64,000 nt of DNA from Streptomyces echinoruber (GCF_014651135.1 NZ_BMWH01000032.1:1-64000), one strand, 5' to 3'. Positions 41,088-49,919 are shown, counted from the stretch's first letter. The notes: a model not told the origin generated them from the letters alone. Made by a program: numbers and translations.

Positions 41088-41728
41088 TCGCGCTGCGGCA
41101 CGCGCGCGTGCGCTACGGCCCCCTGGAGGCCCTGCACGGCGTCACCCTGGTCGCCCCCGGTCCGGGCCCGACCGTGCTGCTCGGCCGCAACGGCTCCGGC
41201 CGCAGCACCGCCCTGCACGCCCTGGCGGGGACCGTGCCCCTCTCCGGCGGCGCGGTGGTGTGGGACGGCGTGGACGTCACCCGCCTGCCCGCCTTCGCGC
41301 GGGCCCGGCGCGGCCTGTGCCTGGTGCCGGAACGGCGGGCCGTCTTCGCGTCGCTGACCGTGCGTGAGAACCTCCGGCTGGCCGCCGCGGACCCCGCCCC
41401 CGCCCTCGACGCCTGTCCGGAGCTGCGCCCGCTGCTGCCGCGCCGCGCCGGCACGCTCTCCGGCGGCGAGCAGCGTGTGCTCGCCCTCTCCCGTGCCCTG
41501 CTGGCCCGCCCGCGCGTGCTGCTGGTCGACGAGCCGGCGCAGGGCATGGCCCCGGCTCTCGCGGCCCGCACCTACGAGCTGCTGGCCGGCCTGGACGCCT
41601 GCGTGGTCCTCGCCGAGCAGCGGCTGCCGCCCGCGCTGCGCGGCCGTCGGGCGTTCGTGTACGAACTGCGCCGCGGCGCGGTCGTGTTCGCCGGAGAGGC
41701 GGCCGAACTCGCGCGCCGGGAGCGGTGA
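41075..41728 (+). CDS. livF: LivF-type ABC ATPase
   Basis: A 217-residue ABC ATPase of the LivF branch. Walker A is LLGRNGSGRST, the Q-loop region is LCLVPERRAVFASLTVREN, the signature LSGGEQRVLALSRAL is canonical, Walker B is VLLVDEPAQGMAP, and the H-loop His is replaced (VVLAEQRL), as is common in LivF. With the fused LivHMG protein it forms the ATPase dimer, so only this subunit has the standard signature. ATG 41075 has GGGAGG upstream, in the second copy of a 26-bp duplication. Confidence 0.92.
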   Translation: MTPVVALRHARVRYGPLEALHGVTLVAPGPGPTVLLGRNGSGRSTALHALAGTVPLSGGAVVWDGVDVTRLPAFARARRGLCLVPERRAVFASLTVRENLRLAAADPAPALDACPELRPLLPRRAGTLSGGEQRVLALSRALLARPRVLLVDEPAQGMAPALAARTYELLAGLDACVVLAEQRLPPALRGRRAFVYELRRGAVVFAGEAAELARRER

Positions 41729-41740
41729 CGGGCCCCGCTC

Positions 41741-41778
41741 CGCGGCCCCGCCCGGCCGGGTGGCCGGGCGGGGCCGCG
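41741..41778. terminator. 17-bp perfect terminator hairpin
   Basis: CGCGGCCCCGCCCGGCC and its exact reverse complement are separated by GGGT. It stands between the ends of livF (+) and the Rpf gene (-) and can terminate both. Confidence 0.9.
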
Positions 41779-41804
41779 CGCGGGGTGCGTGGCGTGCCGG
41801 GGCG

Positions 41805-42461
41805 TCAGACCTCCAGGCGCATCCCGGGCGCGATCACGTCGGGGTCGCCGCCGATGACGGACTTGTTGGCCGCGTACAGGCGCTGCCAGGTGGTGCCGTG
41901 GCGGGCGGCGATGCCGCTGAGCGTGTCGCCGGGGCGGACGGTGTAGTCGCCGCGGGAGGAGCCCCGGGTGGTGTTGGCCGCCGACCGCTGCGGCGTCTCC
42001 GACCGCGTCGCGGGGGCCGTCTTGGTGGTGTCGGCCTTCTTCATGGCCGCGGTGCCGTCCGGCGCGGACGCGGCGCCGGGAGCGCTGCCAAAGGCTCCGG
42101 CGCGGGCCGAGCAGACCGGCCAGGCGTCCCAGCCCTGGGCGCGCTGGACCTTGCCGGCGACGGCGATCTGCTGCTCTCGGGTGGCCTGGTCGGCGGTCGG
42201 CGCGTAGGCGGTGCCGCCGTAGGCGCGCCAAGTGCCCGCGGAGAACTGCAGTCCGCCGTAGTAGCCGTTGCCGGTGTTGATGTGCCAGTTGCCGCCGCTC
42301 TCGCACTGGGCGATACGGTCCCACACTCCGCTGTCCGCGGCTTCGGCGTTGCCCGTGGCGGCCAGTATCCCGAGGGGCGCGAGCAGCGCCGCCCCGGTGA
42401 GGGCCGCCGTCGTACGCGTCTTGCGCGCCTGGTAGCGAGTGTTATCGGCACATTCGGACAT
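41805..42461 (-). CDS. Rpf/transglycosylase-like protein with LysM domain
   Basis: A 218-residue secreted cell-wall enzyme. The signal peptide is about residues 1-42 (NAEA-ADSG). The Rpf-type lytic domain is about 43-118, with DRIAQCESGGNWHINTGNGYYGG (catalytic Glu in CESGG) and QQIAVAGKVQRAQGW. A linker follows, and one LysM module lies at about 170-217 (YTVRPGDTLSGIAARHGTTW). It cleaves peptidoglycan and promotes germination or resuscitation in actinobacteria. The ATG at 42461 has AGAGGGAG upstream. Rpf genes in this group are often under a c-di-AMP riboswitch, but I could not recognise one here. Confidence 0.93.
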   Translation of the reverse strand: MSECADNTRYQARKTRTTAALTGAALLAPLGILAATGNAEAADSGVWDRIAQCESGGNWHINTGNGYYGGLQFSAGTWRAYGGTAYAPTADQATREQQIAVAGKVQRAQGWDAWPVCSARAGAFGSAPGAASAPDGTAAMKKADTTKTAPATRSETPQRSAANTTRGSSRGDYTVRPGDTLSGIAARHGTTWQRLYAANKSVIGGDPDVIAPGMRLEV

Positions 42462-43002
42462 GAAACTCCCTCTCGCGCGACTCGGGGTCCCCCGAGCGGG
42501 GCGTGCCGCCCGCGTCCCTACGCGGTCGCCACGCTCCACCCCGCCCGCCGGATGCCGGACTGGCCATTCCCCGCGCCGTGGCGGCGCGGCCGACGGGCGA
42601 ACCCGAGCGGTGCTCGGTGCACACGGCGGAGGAATGTAGGAAGAACAGCGAGCCGGGATCAATCACATCGCCGTCCTTCCAGGCCAGTCGGGGGTTACCG
42701 ACGGTATCGTCCTTTTTCTGTCCACCCCTCTATACCCATATATACGGATTTTTTGACTACCCCTTTCCGGTTCGTGTGACCCACTTCACCGGAACCAATC
42801 GGCTTGTCCTGCCTGGGAATTGACGGGGAGTGAGGGGCTCCGCCCGGGCCGTCACCCTGTGCGCCGGATGGTTCAGTTCCGTTCGCTCTAAGGCGTGACT
42901 CCCGCCACAGATCGGCCGTTGTCTCCTTCATGAGGCCGACCGGCCGTCAGGAGGCCAACCGGTCGCACCAGCACCAGGCATCACATCCCGAGGGAGCCAC
43001 CC
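42462..43002. other. 541-bp divergent spacer with an AT-rich island
   Basis: Contains the leader of the Rpf gene (minus strand), with a hairpin CTCGGGG/CCCCGAG just before its ribosome-binding site. An AT-rich island lies at about 42705-42790 (TATACCCATATATACGG), likely promoter DNA for one or both genes. TTCCGGT and ACCGGAA form a dyad at about 42765-42795. A 78-codon open frame on the minus strand lacks a ribosome-binding site and is not called. The plus-strand gene starts at 43003. Confidence 0.55.
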
Positions 43003-43821
43003 GTGCCGCGCATGCTCGACGTCAGCGACGCCGTACGCGCCGAGATCGGCGACGAAGAAGCCGACCGGCTGCTCGCCGGAGAGAACGCCCCGGGCAGTTA
43101 CGACTGCACGTCCTGCCGCACCCCGGGCCACTCCGAGCAGGAACACACCAGCACCGTGCTGTTCGTCGGCGACGAGACCGCCGTCCTCGCCTTCGCCCAC
43201 GCTCGCTGCCTGCCCTCCCAGGTCGTCCAGGTCACCGAGGAGCAGCTGCGGGGCGCGGTCCGCGCCATCGCCGCCGACGGCCGCGTCCCGGCCCAGGCCG
43301 CCCCGGCCGCCCAGGCCGCTCCGGCCGGTGCCGCCCCGGCCAACTCCGAGCAGGCCGTGCTCGGGGTGACCAGCGGACTCGTCCTGGTCGCCGGGGAGTT
43401 GCACCCGGCGCTGGTGGTGGAGCCGACCTCGCCCGTGGTGCGCCCGGGCACCACCGGCCCCGGCGACGACTTCCTGCCGCTGCTCGTCGAGCACGGCTTC
43501 TCGCCCGTGGCCGAGCTGACCGCCGCGCCGCCGGTGCTGCACGGCTGGTCGGTGCTGCTCGCGATGGGCCGGCTGCACGCCGTGCTGCAGCCCGGCGCGG
43601 ACGGCGGGCAGCCGGTGGCCTGGTGGCAGGCGCACCAGCCGCTGCAGGTCACCGACGGCTGGCGGGCGGCCGCCACCAAGCACCGGCAGGTACTGGTGTT
43701 CGCGGCGCCGGTCGGCTCCATCGGGCGCCAGCCGCGGGAGGACCTGCTGCGGGAGGCGCTGGACAGGGCGGCGGCGAACGGCAGGCTCGTGGGGGCCACG
43801 CTGCCGCTGGCGGGGACCTGA
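43003..43821 (+). CDS. Conserved Streptomyces protein of unknown function
   Basis: A 272-residue soluble protein. The N terminus has a Cys-x2-Cys motif followed by His residues (YDCTSCRTPGHSEQEH), suggesting a metal site. The middle has an Ala/Gln/Pro linker at about 100-120. The C-terminal half is mixed alpha/beta (VLGVTSGLVLVAGELHPALVV, GDDFLPLLVEHGFSPV). No family could be named. GTG 43003, with GGGAG upstream, is used; an ATG at 43012 is in frame. It probably belongs to the core genome because it lies beside der. Confidence 0.8.
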   Translation: MPRMLDVSDAVRAEIGDEEADRLLAGENAPGSYDCTSCRTPGHSEQEHTSTVLFVGDETAVLAFAHARCLPSQVVQVTEEQLRGAVRAIAADGRVPAQAAPAAQAAPAGAAPANSEQAVLGVTSGLVLVAGELHPALVVEPTSPVVRPGTTGPGDDFLPLLVEHGFSPVAELTAAPPVLHGWSVLLAMGRLHAVLQPGADGGQPVAWWQAHQPLQVTDGWRAAATKHRQVLVFAAPVGSIGRQPREDLLREALDRAAANGRLVGATLPLAGT

Positions 43822-43885
43822 GCGCCCGGGGACCGGGCGGGCCCGCTCACCGTATCCATTCGGTCACCGAGTCGTTTGTCGTCAC

Positions 43886-44119
43886 GTGTACGTATACTCC
43901 GTTTCCCACCGTCCCTCCGCCCCCGCGGGCGGGCCGACGGCCACGCCGATCTACGACGCGCTCTACGCCGAGTACGTCCGGTCCTTCCGCTCGCTGCCCG
44001 GTGACCGCAGTGGGGAGGAAAACCTGAGGTTCTCGCCGTTCGGGAAGTTCCCGCACGAGATGCGGCCCTCCTCGCTGCACGCGCCGGCGGCGCTGCCTCC
44101 CGCACGCCGGGGCTCCTGA
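43886..44119 (+). CDS. Small protein, hypothetical
   Basis: A 77-residue frame with a central segment PIYDALYAEYVRSFRSLPGDR and SGEENLRFSPFGKFPHEM that looks protein-like (amphipathic helix, aromatic residues). The surrounding parts are low-complexity. It ends 8 bp before a long terminator hairpin, consistent with being the last gene of a transcript. The start GTG has no Shine-Dalgarno site; TATACT just inside the frame may be a -10 box, so the true start is uncertain. Function unknown. Confidence 0.5.
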   Translation: MYVYSVSHRPSAPAGGPTATPIYDALYAEYVRSFRSLPGDRSGEENLRFSPFGKFPHEMRPSSLHAPAALPPARRGS

Positions 44120-44126
44120 CGGCGGA

Positions 44127-44176
44127 CGACGAGCAGAGGGGCGGCCCCCGCCATCGGGGGCCGCCCCTCTGCTCGT
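44127..44176. terminator. 23-bp perfect bidirectional terminator
   Basis: Two exactly complementary 23-base arms, 44127-44149 (GACGAGCAGAGGGGCGGC and on) and 44154-44176, are separated by CCAT. This is the strongest hairpin in the window. It lies between the small protein gene (+) and der (-), ending transcription from both sides. Confidence 0.95.
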
Positions 44177-44212
44177 CGCGCCGCTCGCCGTGGCGCCTTC
44201 GCTTCTTCGCCG

Positions 44213-45706
44213 CTACTTCTTCTTCGCGCCGCGCCGTTCGCGCACGCGGACCGAGATGTGGATCGGCGTCCCCTCGAAGCCGAACTCCTCGCGCAGGCGG
44301 CGCTCGATGAAGCGCCGGTAGCCCGCCTCGATGAAGCCGGTGGCGAAGAGCACGAACCGCGGCGGCTTGGTGCCGGCCTGTGTGCCGAAGAGGATGCGCG
44401 GCTGCTTGCCGCCGCGCACGGGGTGCGGGTGGGAGGCGACCAGCTCGCCCAGGAAGGCGTTCAGACGGCCCGTCGGAACGCGGGTCTCCCAGCCGGCGAG
44501 CGCGGTCTCGATGGCCGGGACGAGCTTCTCCACATGCCGCCCGGTGCGCGCCGAGACGTTGACGCGGGGCGCCCAGGACACCTGGGCGAGATCGGTCTCG
44601 ATCTCCCGCTCCAGGTAGTAGCGGCGCTCCTCGTCGAGGGTGTCCCACTTGTTGAAGGCCAGGACCAGGGCGCGGCCCGCCTCGACGGCCATGGTGACGA
44701 TGCGCTGGTCCTGCACCGAGATCGACTCGGCGGCGTCGATCAGGACGACGGCGACCTCGGCCTTCTCCACGGCGGCCGCGGTGCGCAGCGAGGCGTAGTA
44801 GTCGGCGCCCTGCTGGAGGTGGACCCGCTTGCGGATGCCGGCGGTGTCGACGAAACGCCAGGTCTTCCCGCCGAGTTCGACGAGTTCGTCGACCGGGTCG
44901 CGGGTGGTGCCGGCGAGTTCGTTGACGACGACCCGCTCCTCGCCCGCCACCTTGTTCAGCAGCGAGGACTTGCCGACGTTGGGCCGGCCGATCAGGGCGA
45001 CGCGGCGCGGGCCGCCGACGGTGGTGCCGAAGGTCTGGGCGGGCGCCTGCGGCAGCACCTCCAGCACCTTGTCCAGCATGTCGCCGGTGCCGCGGCCGTG
45101 CAGCGCGGAGACCGGGTGCGGCTCGCCCAGGCCCAGCGACCACAGATAGGCGGCGTCCGCCTCGCCGCTGGGGCCGTCCACCTTGTTGGCGCACAGCACG
45201 ACGGGCTTGCCCGCCTTGCGCAGCAGCCGTACGACGGCCTCGTCGGTGTCGGTGGCGCCGACCGTGGCGTCGACGACGAAGACGACCGCGTCGGCCGCCT
45301 CGATCGCGTACTCGGCCTGCGCGGCGACGGAGGCGTCGATGCCGAGGACGTCCTGCTCCCAGCCGCCGGTGTCGACGACCTTGAAGCGGCGGCCGGCCCA
45401 CTCGGCCTCGTAGGTGACGCGGTCGCGGGTAACGCCGGGCCGGTCCTCGACCACCGCCTCGCGGCGGCCGATGATGCGGTTCACCAGAGTCGACTTGCCG
45501 ACGTTCGGGCGGCCGACGACGGCGACGACGGGCAGCGGGCCGTGCCCGGCCGCCTCGATGGCGTCCCCGACCTCCTCCGGGTCGAAGCCCTCGTCCGCGG
45601 CGAGCTCCATGAACTCCGCGTACTCGGCGTCACCGAGCGCCCCGTGCTCGTGCTCGTGGGCCGCCTCGGGCGCCTCCGAGCCGTCGGGCTGGATCTGGTC
45701 GTTCAT
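44213..45706 (-). CDS. der: Der (EngA) double GTPase, ribosome biogenesis
   Basis: A 497-residue protein with two tandem G domains and a C-terminal KH-like domain. The first P-loop is GRPNVGKST at about 65-73; the second, GRPNVGKSS, lies near 238. DTGG and DTAG switch II motifs and NKVD/NKWD specificity motifs are present in both halves. The C terminus ends PIHISVRVRERRGAKKK. It is essential for 50S ribosomal subunit assembly. An acidic N-terminal extension of about 55 residues is typical of actinobacteria. ATG 45706 has GAGGTA upstream. First in a conserved block with plsC and cmk upstream on the same strand. Confidence 0.98.
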   Translation of the reverse strand: MNDQIQPDGSEAPEAAHEHEHGALGDAEYAEFMELAADEGFDPEEVGDAIEAAGHGPLPVVAVVGRPNVGKSTLVNRIIGRREAVVEDRPGVTRDRVTYEAEWAGRRFKVVDTGGWEQDVLGIDASVAAQAEYAIEAADAVVFVVDATVGATDTDEAVVRLLRKAGKPVVLCANKVDGPSGEADAAYLWSLGLGEPHPVSALHGRGTGDMLDKVLEVLPQAPAQTFGTTVGGPRRVALIGRPNVGKSSLLNKVAGEERVVVNELAGTTRDPVDELVELGGKTWRFVDTAGIRKRVHLQQGADYYASLRTAAAVEKAEVAVVLIDAAESISVQDQRIVTMAVEAGRALVLAFNKWDTLDEERRYYLEREIETDLAQVSWAPRVNVSARTGRHVEKLVPAIETALAGWETRVPTGRLNAFLGELVASHPHPVRGGKQPRILFGTQAGTKPPRFVLFATGFIEAGYRRFIERRLREEFGFEGTPIHISVRVRERRGAKKK

Positions 45707-45765
45707 GAAGTCCGTACCTCGTCGTTCATCGTGGTGATCGGTGGGGCACCGCACGCGGTGATCCA

Positions 45766-46434
45766 CTACTGAAATGTCGCCCGGCGCCCGGTGAGGCGCC
45801 TGGCGTTTTCCAGGTGCGCGGTGAGCTGCTTCCGGATGCGCCCGGTGGCCTCGTCCAGCGCCGCGCGCGTGCGCCGCCCGCCGGAGTCCCCCGCCTGGAA
45901 CGGGTCGCCGAAGACGACGTCGACGCGGTGCCGCAGCGGCGGCAGCCCCCGTATCAACCGCCCGCGCCGCTCGGAACTTCCCAGCACGGCGACCGGCACG
46001 ACGGGCGCGCCGCTGCGCACCGCGAAGTAGGCGAGCCCGGCGCGCAGCGCGGCGAAGTCCCCCTCGCCGCGGGTGCCCTCGGGGAAGATCCCCAGGACGC
46101 CGCCCCGCTCCAGCACGCCCAGCGCCCGCGTGACGGCGGCGCGGTCGGCGGTGGAGCGGTCCACCTTGAGCTGCCCGATGCCCCGCAGGAACGGGTCGAG
46201 GGGGCCGACGAAGGCCTCCTTCTTGATCAGGAAGTGCACCGGGCGGGGCGCGACGCTCAGCACCATCGGGCCGTCGATGTTGTGGCTGTGGTTGACCGCG
46301 AGGATCGCCGGGCCGGTGGCGGGCACCCGCCAGGCGCCCAGCACGCGCGGCCGGAACAGCCCGTACATCAGGGGCGCGCCGATGCGCCTGCCGACCTCGG
46401 CGCTCCGCGCGGAAGGTGCCGAAGACGCCGTCAC
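45766..46434 (-). CDS. 1-acylglycerol-3-phosphate acyltransferase-like (PlsC family)
   Basis: A 222-residue acyltransferase. NHSHNIDGPM is the catalytic H-x4-D motif. FLIKKEAFVGPLDPFLRGIGQLKVDR includes block II. GIFPEGTRGEGDF is block III, and PVVPVAVLGSSE block IV. It acylates lysophosphatidic acid or a related lipid at the membrane. The GTG 46434 overlaps the stop of cmk (GTGA), so translation is coupled. Its stop is followed by der after about 60 bp. This cmk-plsC-der order is common in actinobacteria. Confidence 0.92.
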   Translation of the reverse strand: MTASSAPSARSAEVGRRIGAPLMYGLFRPRVLGAWRVPATGPAILAVNHSHNIDGPMVLSVAPRPVHFLIKKEAFVGPLDPFLRGIGQLKVDRSTADRAAVTRALGVLERGGVLGIFPEGTRGEGDFAALRAGLAYFAVRSGAPVVPVAVLGSSERRGRLIRGLPPLRHRVDVVFGDPFQAGDSGGRRTRAALDEATGRIRKQLTAHLENARRLTGRRATFQ

Positions 46435-47117
46435 TTCCCGGCCCGCTTCTCCTCGACGAGGGTGACGACGCACTCGATGACCTGCGGCAGCGTGAGGTCG
46501 GTGGTGTCCACCTCGATCGCGTCGTCGGCCTTGGCCAGCGGCGAGGTCTTGCGGCTGGAGTCGGCGGCGTCCCGCTTCAGCAGCGCCTCGCGGGTGGTGT
46601 GGACGTCGGCGCCCTTCAGCTCGCCGCTGCGGCGCGCGGCCCGCGCCTCCGGGGAGGCGGTGAGGAAGATCTTCACATCGGCGTCCGGCAGCACGGTGGT
46701 GCCGATGTCGCGGCCCTCGACGACGATGCCGCGCTCGGCCGTCGCGGCCAGCGAGCGCTGCAGCTCGGTGATGCGGGCGCGCACCTCCGGCACCGCGCTG
46801 ACCGCGCTGACCTTGGAGGTGACCTCCGGGGTGCGGATCGGACCGGAGACGTCGACGCCGTCGACGGTGATCGTCGGGTGGTTCGGGTCGGTGCCGGAGA
46901 CGATCTCCGGCTTGTCGGCCGCGGCGGCGACCGCGGACGGGTCGTCGACGTCGATGCCGTTGGTCACCATCCACCAGGTCATCGCCCGGTACTGGGCGCC
47001 GGTGTCCAGGTAGCTCAGGCCGAGCTGCGCGGCCACGGCCTTCGACGTGCTCGACTTGCCCGTGCCGGAGGGACCGTCGATGGCGACAATCACGGGCTGG
47101 GCGGCGCCGTTTTCCAC
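46431..47117 (-). CDS. cmk: Cytidylate kinase
   Basis: A 228-residue nucleoside monophosphate kinase. The P-loop GPSGTGKSSTSKAVA is near residue 16. LGLSYLDTGAQYRAMTWWM is the CMP-binding region. ERGIVVEGRDIGTTVLPDADVKIFLTASPEARAARR and LLKRDAADSSRKTSPLAKADDA (lid) are family motifs. It converts CMP/dCMP to the diphosphates. The GTG at 47117 lies after GGAAGG; the frame extends upstream, but the residues are not family-like. It is followed by plsC in a 4-base overlap. Confidence 0.97.
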   Translation of the reverse strand: MENGAAQPVIVAIDGPSGTGKSSTSKAVAAQLGLSYLDTGAQYRAMTWWMVTNGIDVDDPSAVAAAADKPEIVSGTDPNHPTITVDGVDVSGPIRTPEVTSKVSAVSAVPEVRARITELQRSLAATAERGIVVEGRDIGTTVLPDADVKIFLTASPEARAARRSGELKGADVHTTREALLKRDAADSSRKTSPLAKADDAIEVDTTDLTLPQVIECVVTLVEEKRAGK

Positions 47118-47205
47118 GGAGGGACACCTTCCTGGTGCGAGGTGCGGGCGGGATGCGGGACGCGAGGGCGCCCCGCACAAGGTTACTTGCTTCCCGGCGG
47201 CCCCC

Positions 47206-48291
47206 TCACGGGCGCAGGGCCCAGCCCCGCTCCCGCAGCGCGGCCGTGAGCACGGGGGCCGCCTTCGGCTCGACCATGAGCTGCACCAGACCCGCCTGCT
47301 GCCCGGTGGCGTGCTCGATGCGGACGTCCTCGATGTTGACCCCGGCCCGGCCCGCGTCGGCGAAGATGCGGGCCAGCTGGCCGGGCTGGTCGTCGATGAG
47401 GACGGCCACGACCTCGTACACGCGCGGTGCCGAGCCGTGCTTGCCGGGGACGCGCACCTGGCCGGCGTTGCCGCGCCGCAGCACGGCCTCGATACCGGCG
47501 GCGCCCTCGCGGCGCTTGGTCTCGTCGGCGGACTGCAGCGCGCGCAGCGCCCGCACCGTCTCCTCCAGGTCGGCGGCGACCTCGGTGAGCAGGTCGGCGA
47601 CGGGGCCGGGGTTGGCGGAGAGGATGTCGATCCACATCCGCGGGTCGGAGGCGGCGATCCGCGTCACGTCCCGGATGCCCTGCCCGCACAGCCGGACGGC
47701 GGCCTCCTCGGCGTGCTCCAGGCGCGCGGCGACCAGGCTGGAGACCAGGTGCGGCATGTGCGAGACGAGGGCGACGGCCCGGTCGTGGGCGTCGGCGTCC
47801 ATCACCACCGGCACGGCACGGCAGTGCGAGACCAGCTCCAGGGCGAGGTTGAGCACCTCGGTGTCGGTGTCCCGGGTCGGCGTCAGCACCCACGGGCGGC
47901 CCTCGAACAGGTCGCCGGTCGCGGCCAGCGGGCCGGACTTCTCCCGGCCGGACATCGGGTGGGTGCCCAGGTAGGCGGTGAGGTCCAGGCCCCTGGCCTC
48001 CAGCGCGCGGCGCGGGCCGCCCTTGACGCTGGCCACGTCGACGTAGCCGCGGGCGAGCCCGCGGCGCATGGCGTCGGCGAGCACGTCGGCCACGCGCGCG
48101 GGCGGCGCCGCGACGATCGCGAGGTCGACGGGCCCGTCCGGCGCCTCGTCGGTGCCGGCGCCGAGCGCGGCCGCCGTACGGGCCTGCTCGGGGTCGCGGT
48201 CGGCGAGGTGGACGGTGACCCCCCGCTGCGCCAGCGCGAGGCCGGCGGAGGTGCCGATGAGGCCGGTGCCGATGACGAGGGCGGTTCTCAC
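47206..48291 (-). CDS. tyrA: Prephenate dehydrogenase with ACT domain
   Basis: A 361-residue NAD-dependent dehydrogenase of tyrosine biosynthesis. ALVIGTGLIGTSAGLAL is the dinucleotide-binding motif. VDVASVKGGPRRAL and YLGTHPMSGREKSGP are substrate-binding motifs with the catalytic His. The C-terminal ~75 residues (YEVVAVLIDDQPGQLARIFADAGRAGVNIEDVRIEH) form an ACT domain, likely for feedback by tyrosine. The GTG start overlaps the stop of aroH by 4 bases, linking the two shikimate-branch steps. Confidence 0.96.
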   Translation of the reverse strand: MRTALVIGTGLIGTSAGLALAQRGVTVHLADRDPEQARTAAALGAGTDEAPDGPVDLAIVAAPPARVADVLADAMRRGLARGYVDVASVKGGPRRALEARGLDLTAYLGTHPMSGREKSGPLAATGDLFEGRPWVLTPTRDTDTEVLNLALELVSHCRAVPVVMDADAHDRAVALVSHMPHLVSSLVAARLEHAEEAAVRLCGQGIRDVTRIAASDPRMWIDILSANPGPVADLLTEVAADLEETVRALRALQSADETKRREGAAGIEAVLRRGNAGQVRVPGKHGSAPRVYEVVAVLIDDQPGQLARIFADAGRAGVNIEDVRIEHATGQQAGLVQLMVEPKAAPVLTAALRERGWALRP

Positions 48292-48650
48292 TGGGCGATG
48301 TCCTTGCGCAGGGCGGCCGCGGCGCCCAGGTAGACGTGGTTGATCTCCGAACGGGGCCGGTCGGTCTCGACGTGCGCCAGGAGCCGTACCACCCGGGGCA
48401 TGGCCCCCACGACGTCCAGCTCCTGGGCGCAGATCAGCGGCACGTCGGTGATGCCGAGCTTGCGCGCGGCGGCCGCCGGGAAGTCGCTGCGCAGGTCGGG
48501 GGTGGCGGTGAACCAGATGCTGATGAGGTCGTCCGTGGTCAGGCCGTTGCGTTCCAGGACGGCGGTGAGCAGAGCCCCGACCTGCTCGTCCATGTGACCG
48601 GCGTCGTCCCGCTCCAGTTGCACGGCCCCCCGGACCGCTCGTACCGCCAC
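48288..48650 (-). CDS. aroH: Chorismate mutase, AroH type
   Basis: A 120-residue monofunctional chorismate mutase of the trimeric AroH fold. VRAVRGAVQLERDDAGHM (with the active-site Arg), DDLISIWFTATPDLRSDFPA, DVPLICAQELDVVGAMPRVVRLLAHVE and HVYLGAAAALRKD are conserved. It converts chorismate to prephenate, the substrate of the overlapping tyrA product. GTG 48650 is the start at the family motif. Confidence 0.96.
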   Translation of the reverse strand: MAVRAVRGAVQLERDDAGHMDEQVGALLTAVLERNGLTTDDLISIWFTATPDLRSDFPAAAARKLGITDVPLICAQELDVVGAMPRVVRLLAHVETDRPRSEINHVYLGAAAALRKDIAQ

Positions 48651-48746
48651 GGCGCTGCTCCTTGCTGACGTGCGTGCTGCTGTCGGTGCGTCCAGCCTAG
48701 TCAGGCCGGGTCGGGCCGCGCCCCGGCGCCCGAACGGCGAGACGGC

Positions 48747-48866
48747 TCGGGTGTCCCTACGAGGTCGGGTGTCCCTACGAGATCGGGCGTCCTACGGTGC
48801 CGGGCGCCCCGCAGTGCCGGGCGCCCCCACCGTGCCGGGCGCCCCGCGGTGTCAGGCGTCCCACAG
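48747..48866. repeat. 15-18-bp tandem repeat ×7 overlapping a stop codon
   Basis: Seven units, for example TCGGGTGTCCCTACGAGG at 48747-48764 and TGCCGGGCGCCCCGCGG at 48133-type positions (48833-48849). The last, 48850-48866, includes the TGA (48852-48854) and final codons of the minus-strand ADP-ribosylglycohydrolase. The array fills the gap between this gene and aroH. Confidence 0.85.
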
Positions 48867-49856
48867 CGCGCCGAGGGCCAGCAGCTCCTTTCGGTACTCG
48901 ATCCGCTCGGCCCACTCGGCGGGCCAGGCCCCGGCGCCGAGGTGGGCGCCGGCGAAGGCGCCGGCCAGGCAGGCGATCGAGTCGGAGTCGCCGGCGGTGC
49001 AGGCGGCGCGGCGCAGGGCGGTGACCGGTTCGCCGGGGAAGAGCAGGAAGCACAGCAGGCCGGTGGCCAGGGCCTCCTCGGCGATCCAGCCCTCGCCGGT
49101 GGCCAGGCACGGGTCGCTCTCCGGGGACGGGTCGCGCAGGGCCGCCTCGAGCCGGTCGAGCACGGCGAGGCACTCGTCCCAGCCGCGCGCGATGAAGTGC
49201 TCGGGCGTGGGGTCCTGGGCGCGGCTCCACAGGTCGCCGAGCCAGGCGTGGTGGTAGCGGGTGCGGTTCTGCCGCGCGTACGCCCGCAACTGCCCGACCA
49301 GGGCGGCCGGCTCGGTGCCCTCGGCCAGCAGGCGCACCGCGTGCGCGGTCAGGTCGGAGGCGGCGAGCCCGGTCGGGTGGCCGTGGGTGAGCGCCGCCTG
49401 GAGCTGGGCGGCGCCGGCGCGCTGCTCGTCGCTCAGGCCGGGGACGAGGCCGACGGGCGCGACGCGCATGTTGGCGCCGCAGCCCTTGGAACCGGTCTGG
49501 CTGGCCTCCTGCCAGGGCCGGTGCGTGTCCTGGAGCAGGTCGCAGGCGCGCAGGCAGGTGTTGCCCGGGGCGCGGTCGTTCTCCGGCGACCGGTACCAGT
49601 CCACGAACTCCGCGCGCACCGGCCGCTCCAGCCCCTCCGGCGTCAGCGGACCCCGCTCGGCGGCCGTGCGCAGCCCGCGCCCGAGTGCCAGCGTCATCTG
49701 GGTGTCGTCGGTGACGAGCGCGGGCTCGGGCAGCTCCAACTCCCGCCACGGCCCGAGGGAGGCGAGGATCAGCGGCACCGACTTGAACTCGGTCGGGCGG
49801 CCGAGCGCGTCTCCGAGGGCGAGTCCGATCAGGGTTCCGGTGGCTGCCTGCTTCAC
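48852..49856 (-). CDS. ADP-ribosylglycohydrolase family protein
   Basis: A 334-residue DraG/ARH-like hydrolase. TLIGLALGDALGRPTEF is the N-terminal signature. ALVTDDTQMTLALGRGL provides the first pair of metal-binding Asp/Thr. CTAGDSDSIACLAGAFAGAHLG provides the second Asp cluster. It removes ADP-ribose from proteins, nucleic acids or small molecules using two Mg ions. The GTG at 49856 has GGAAGG upstream. The gene is single, downstream of the rluB operon terminator. Confidence 0.95.
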   Translation of the reverse strand: MKQAATGTLIGLALGDALGRPTEFKSVPLILASLGPWRELELPEPALVTDDTQMTLALGRGLRTAAERGPLTPEGLERPVRAEFVDWYRSPENDRAPGNTCLRACDLLQDTHRPWQEASQTGSKGCGANMRVAPVGLVPGLSDEQRAGAAQLQAALTHGHPTGLAASDLTAHAVRLLAEGTEPAALVGQLRAYARQNRTRYHHAWLGDLWSRAQDPTPEHFIARGWDECLAVLDRLEAALRDPSPESDPCLATGEGWIAEEALATGLLCFLLFPGEPVTALRRAACTAGDSDSIACLAGAFAGAHLGAGAWPAEWAERIEYRKELLALGALWDA

Positions 49857-49919
49857 GTGTACCGTCCTTCCGGCGAGTGACGCAGCACAGCCTACGAGGA
49901 ACCCGTCCCGCCCTGGGGC

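Noticed and set aside
42462..42720. c-di-AMP (ydaO) riboswitch before the Rpf gene
   Set aside because: A CGGGGGACCCC string is present, but directly before the ribosome-binding site, where the riboswitch order would not place it. The other conserved blocks were not found. A covariance-model search would decide.
42695..42931. A 78-codon minus-strand frame starting MKETTADLWRE
   Set aside because: No Shine-Dalgarno sequence, composition changes along the frame, and it spans the AT-rich promoter island.
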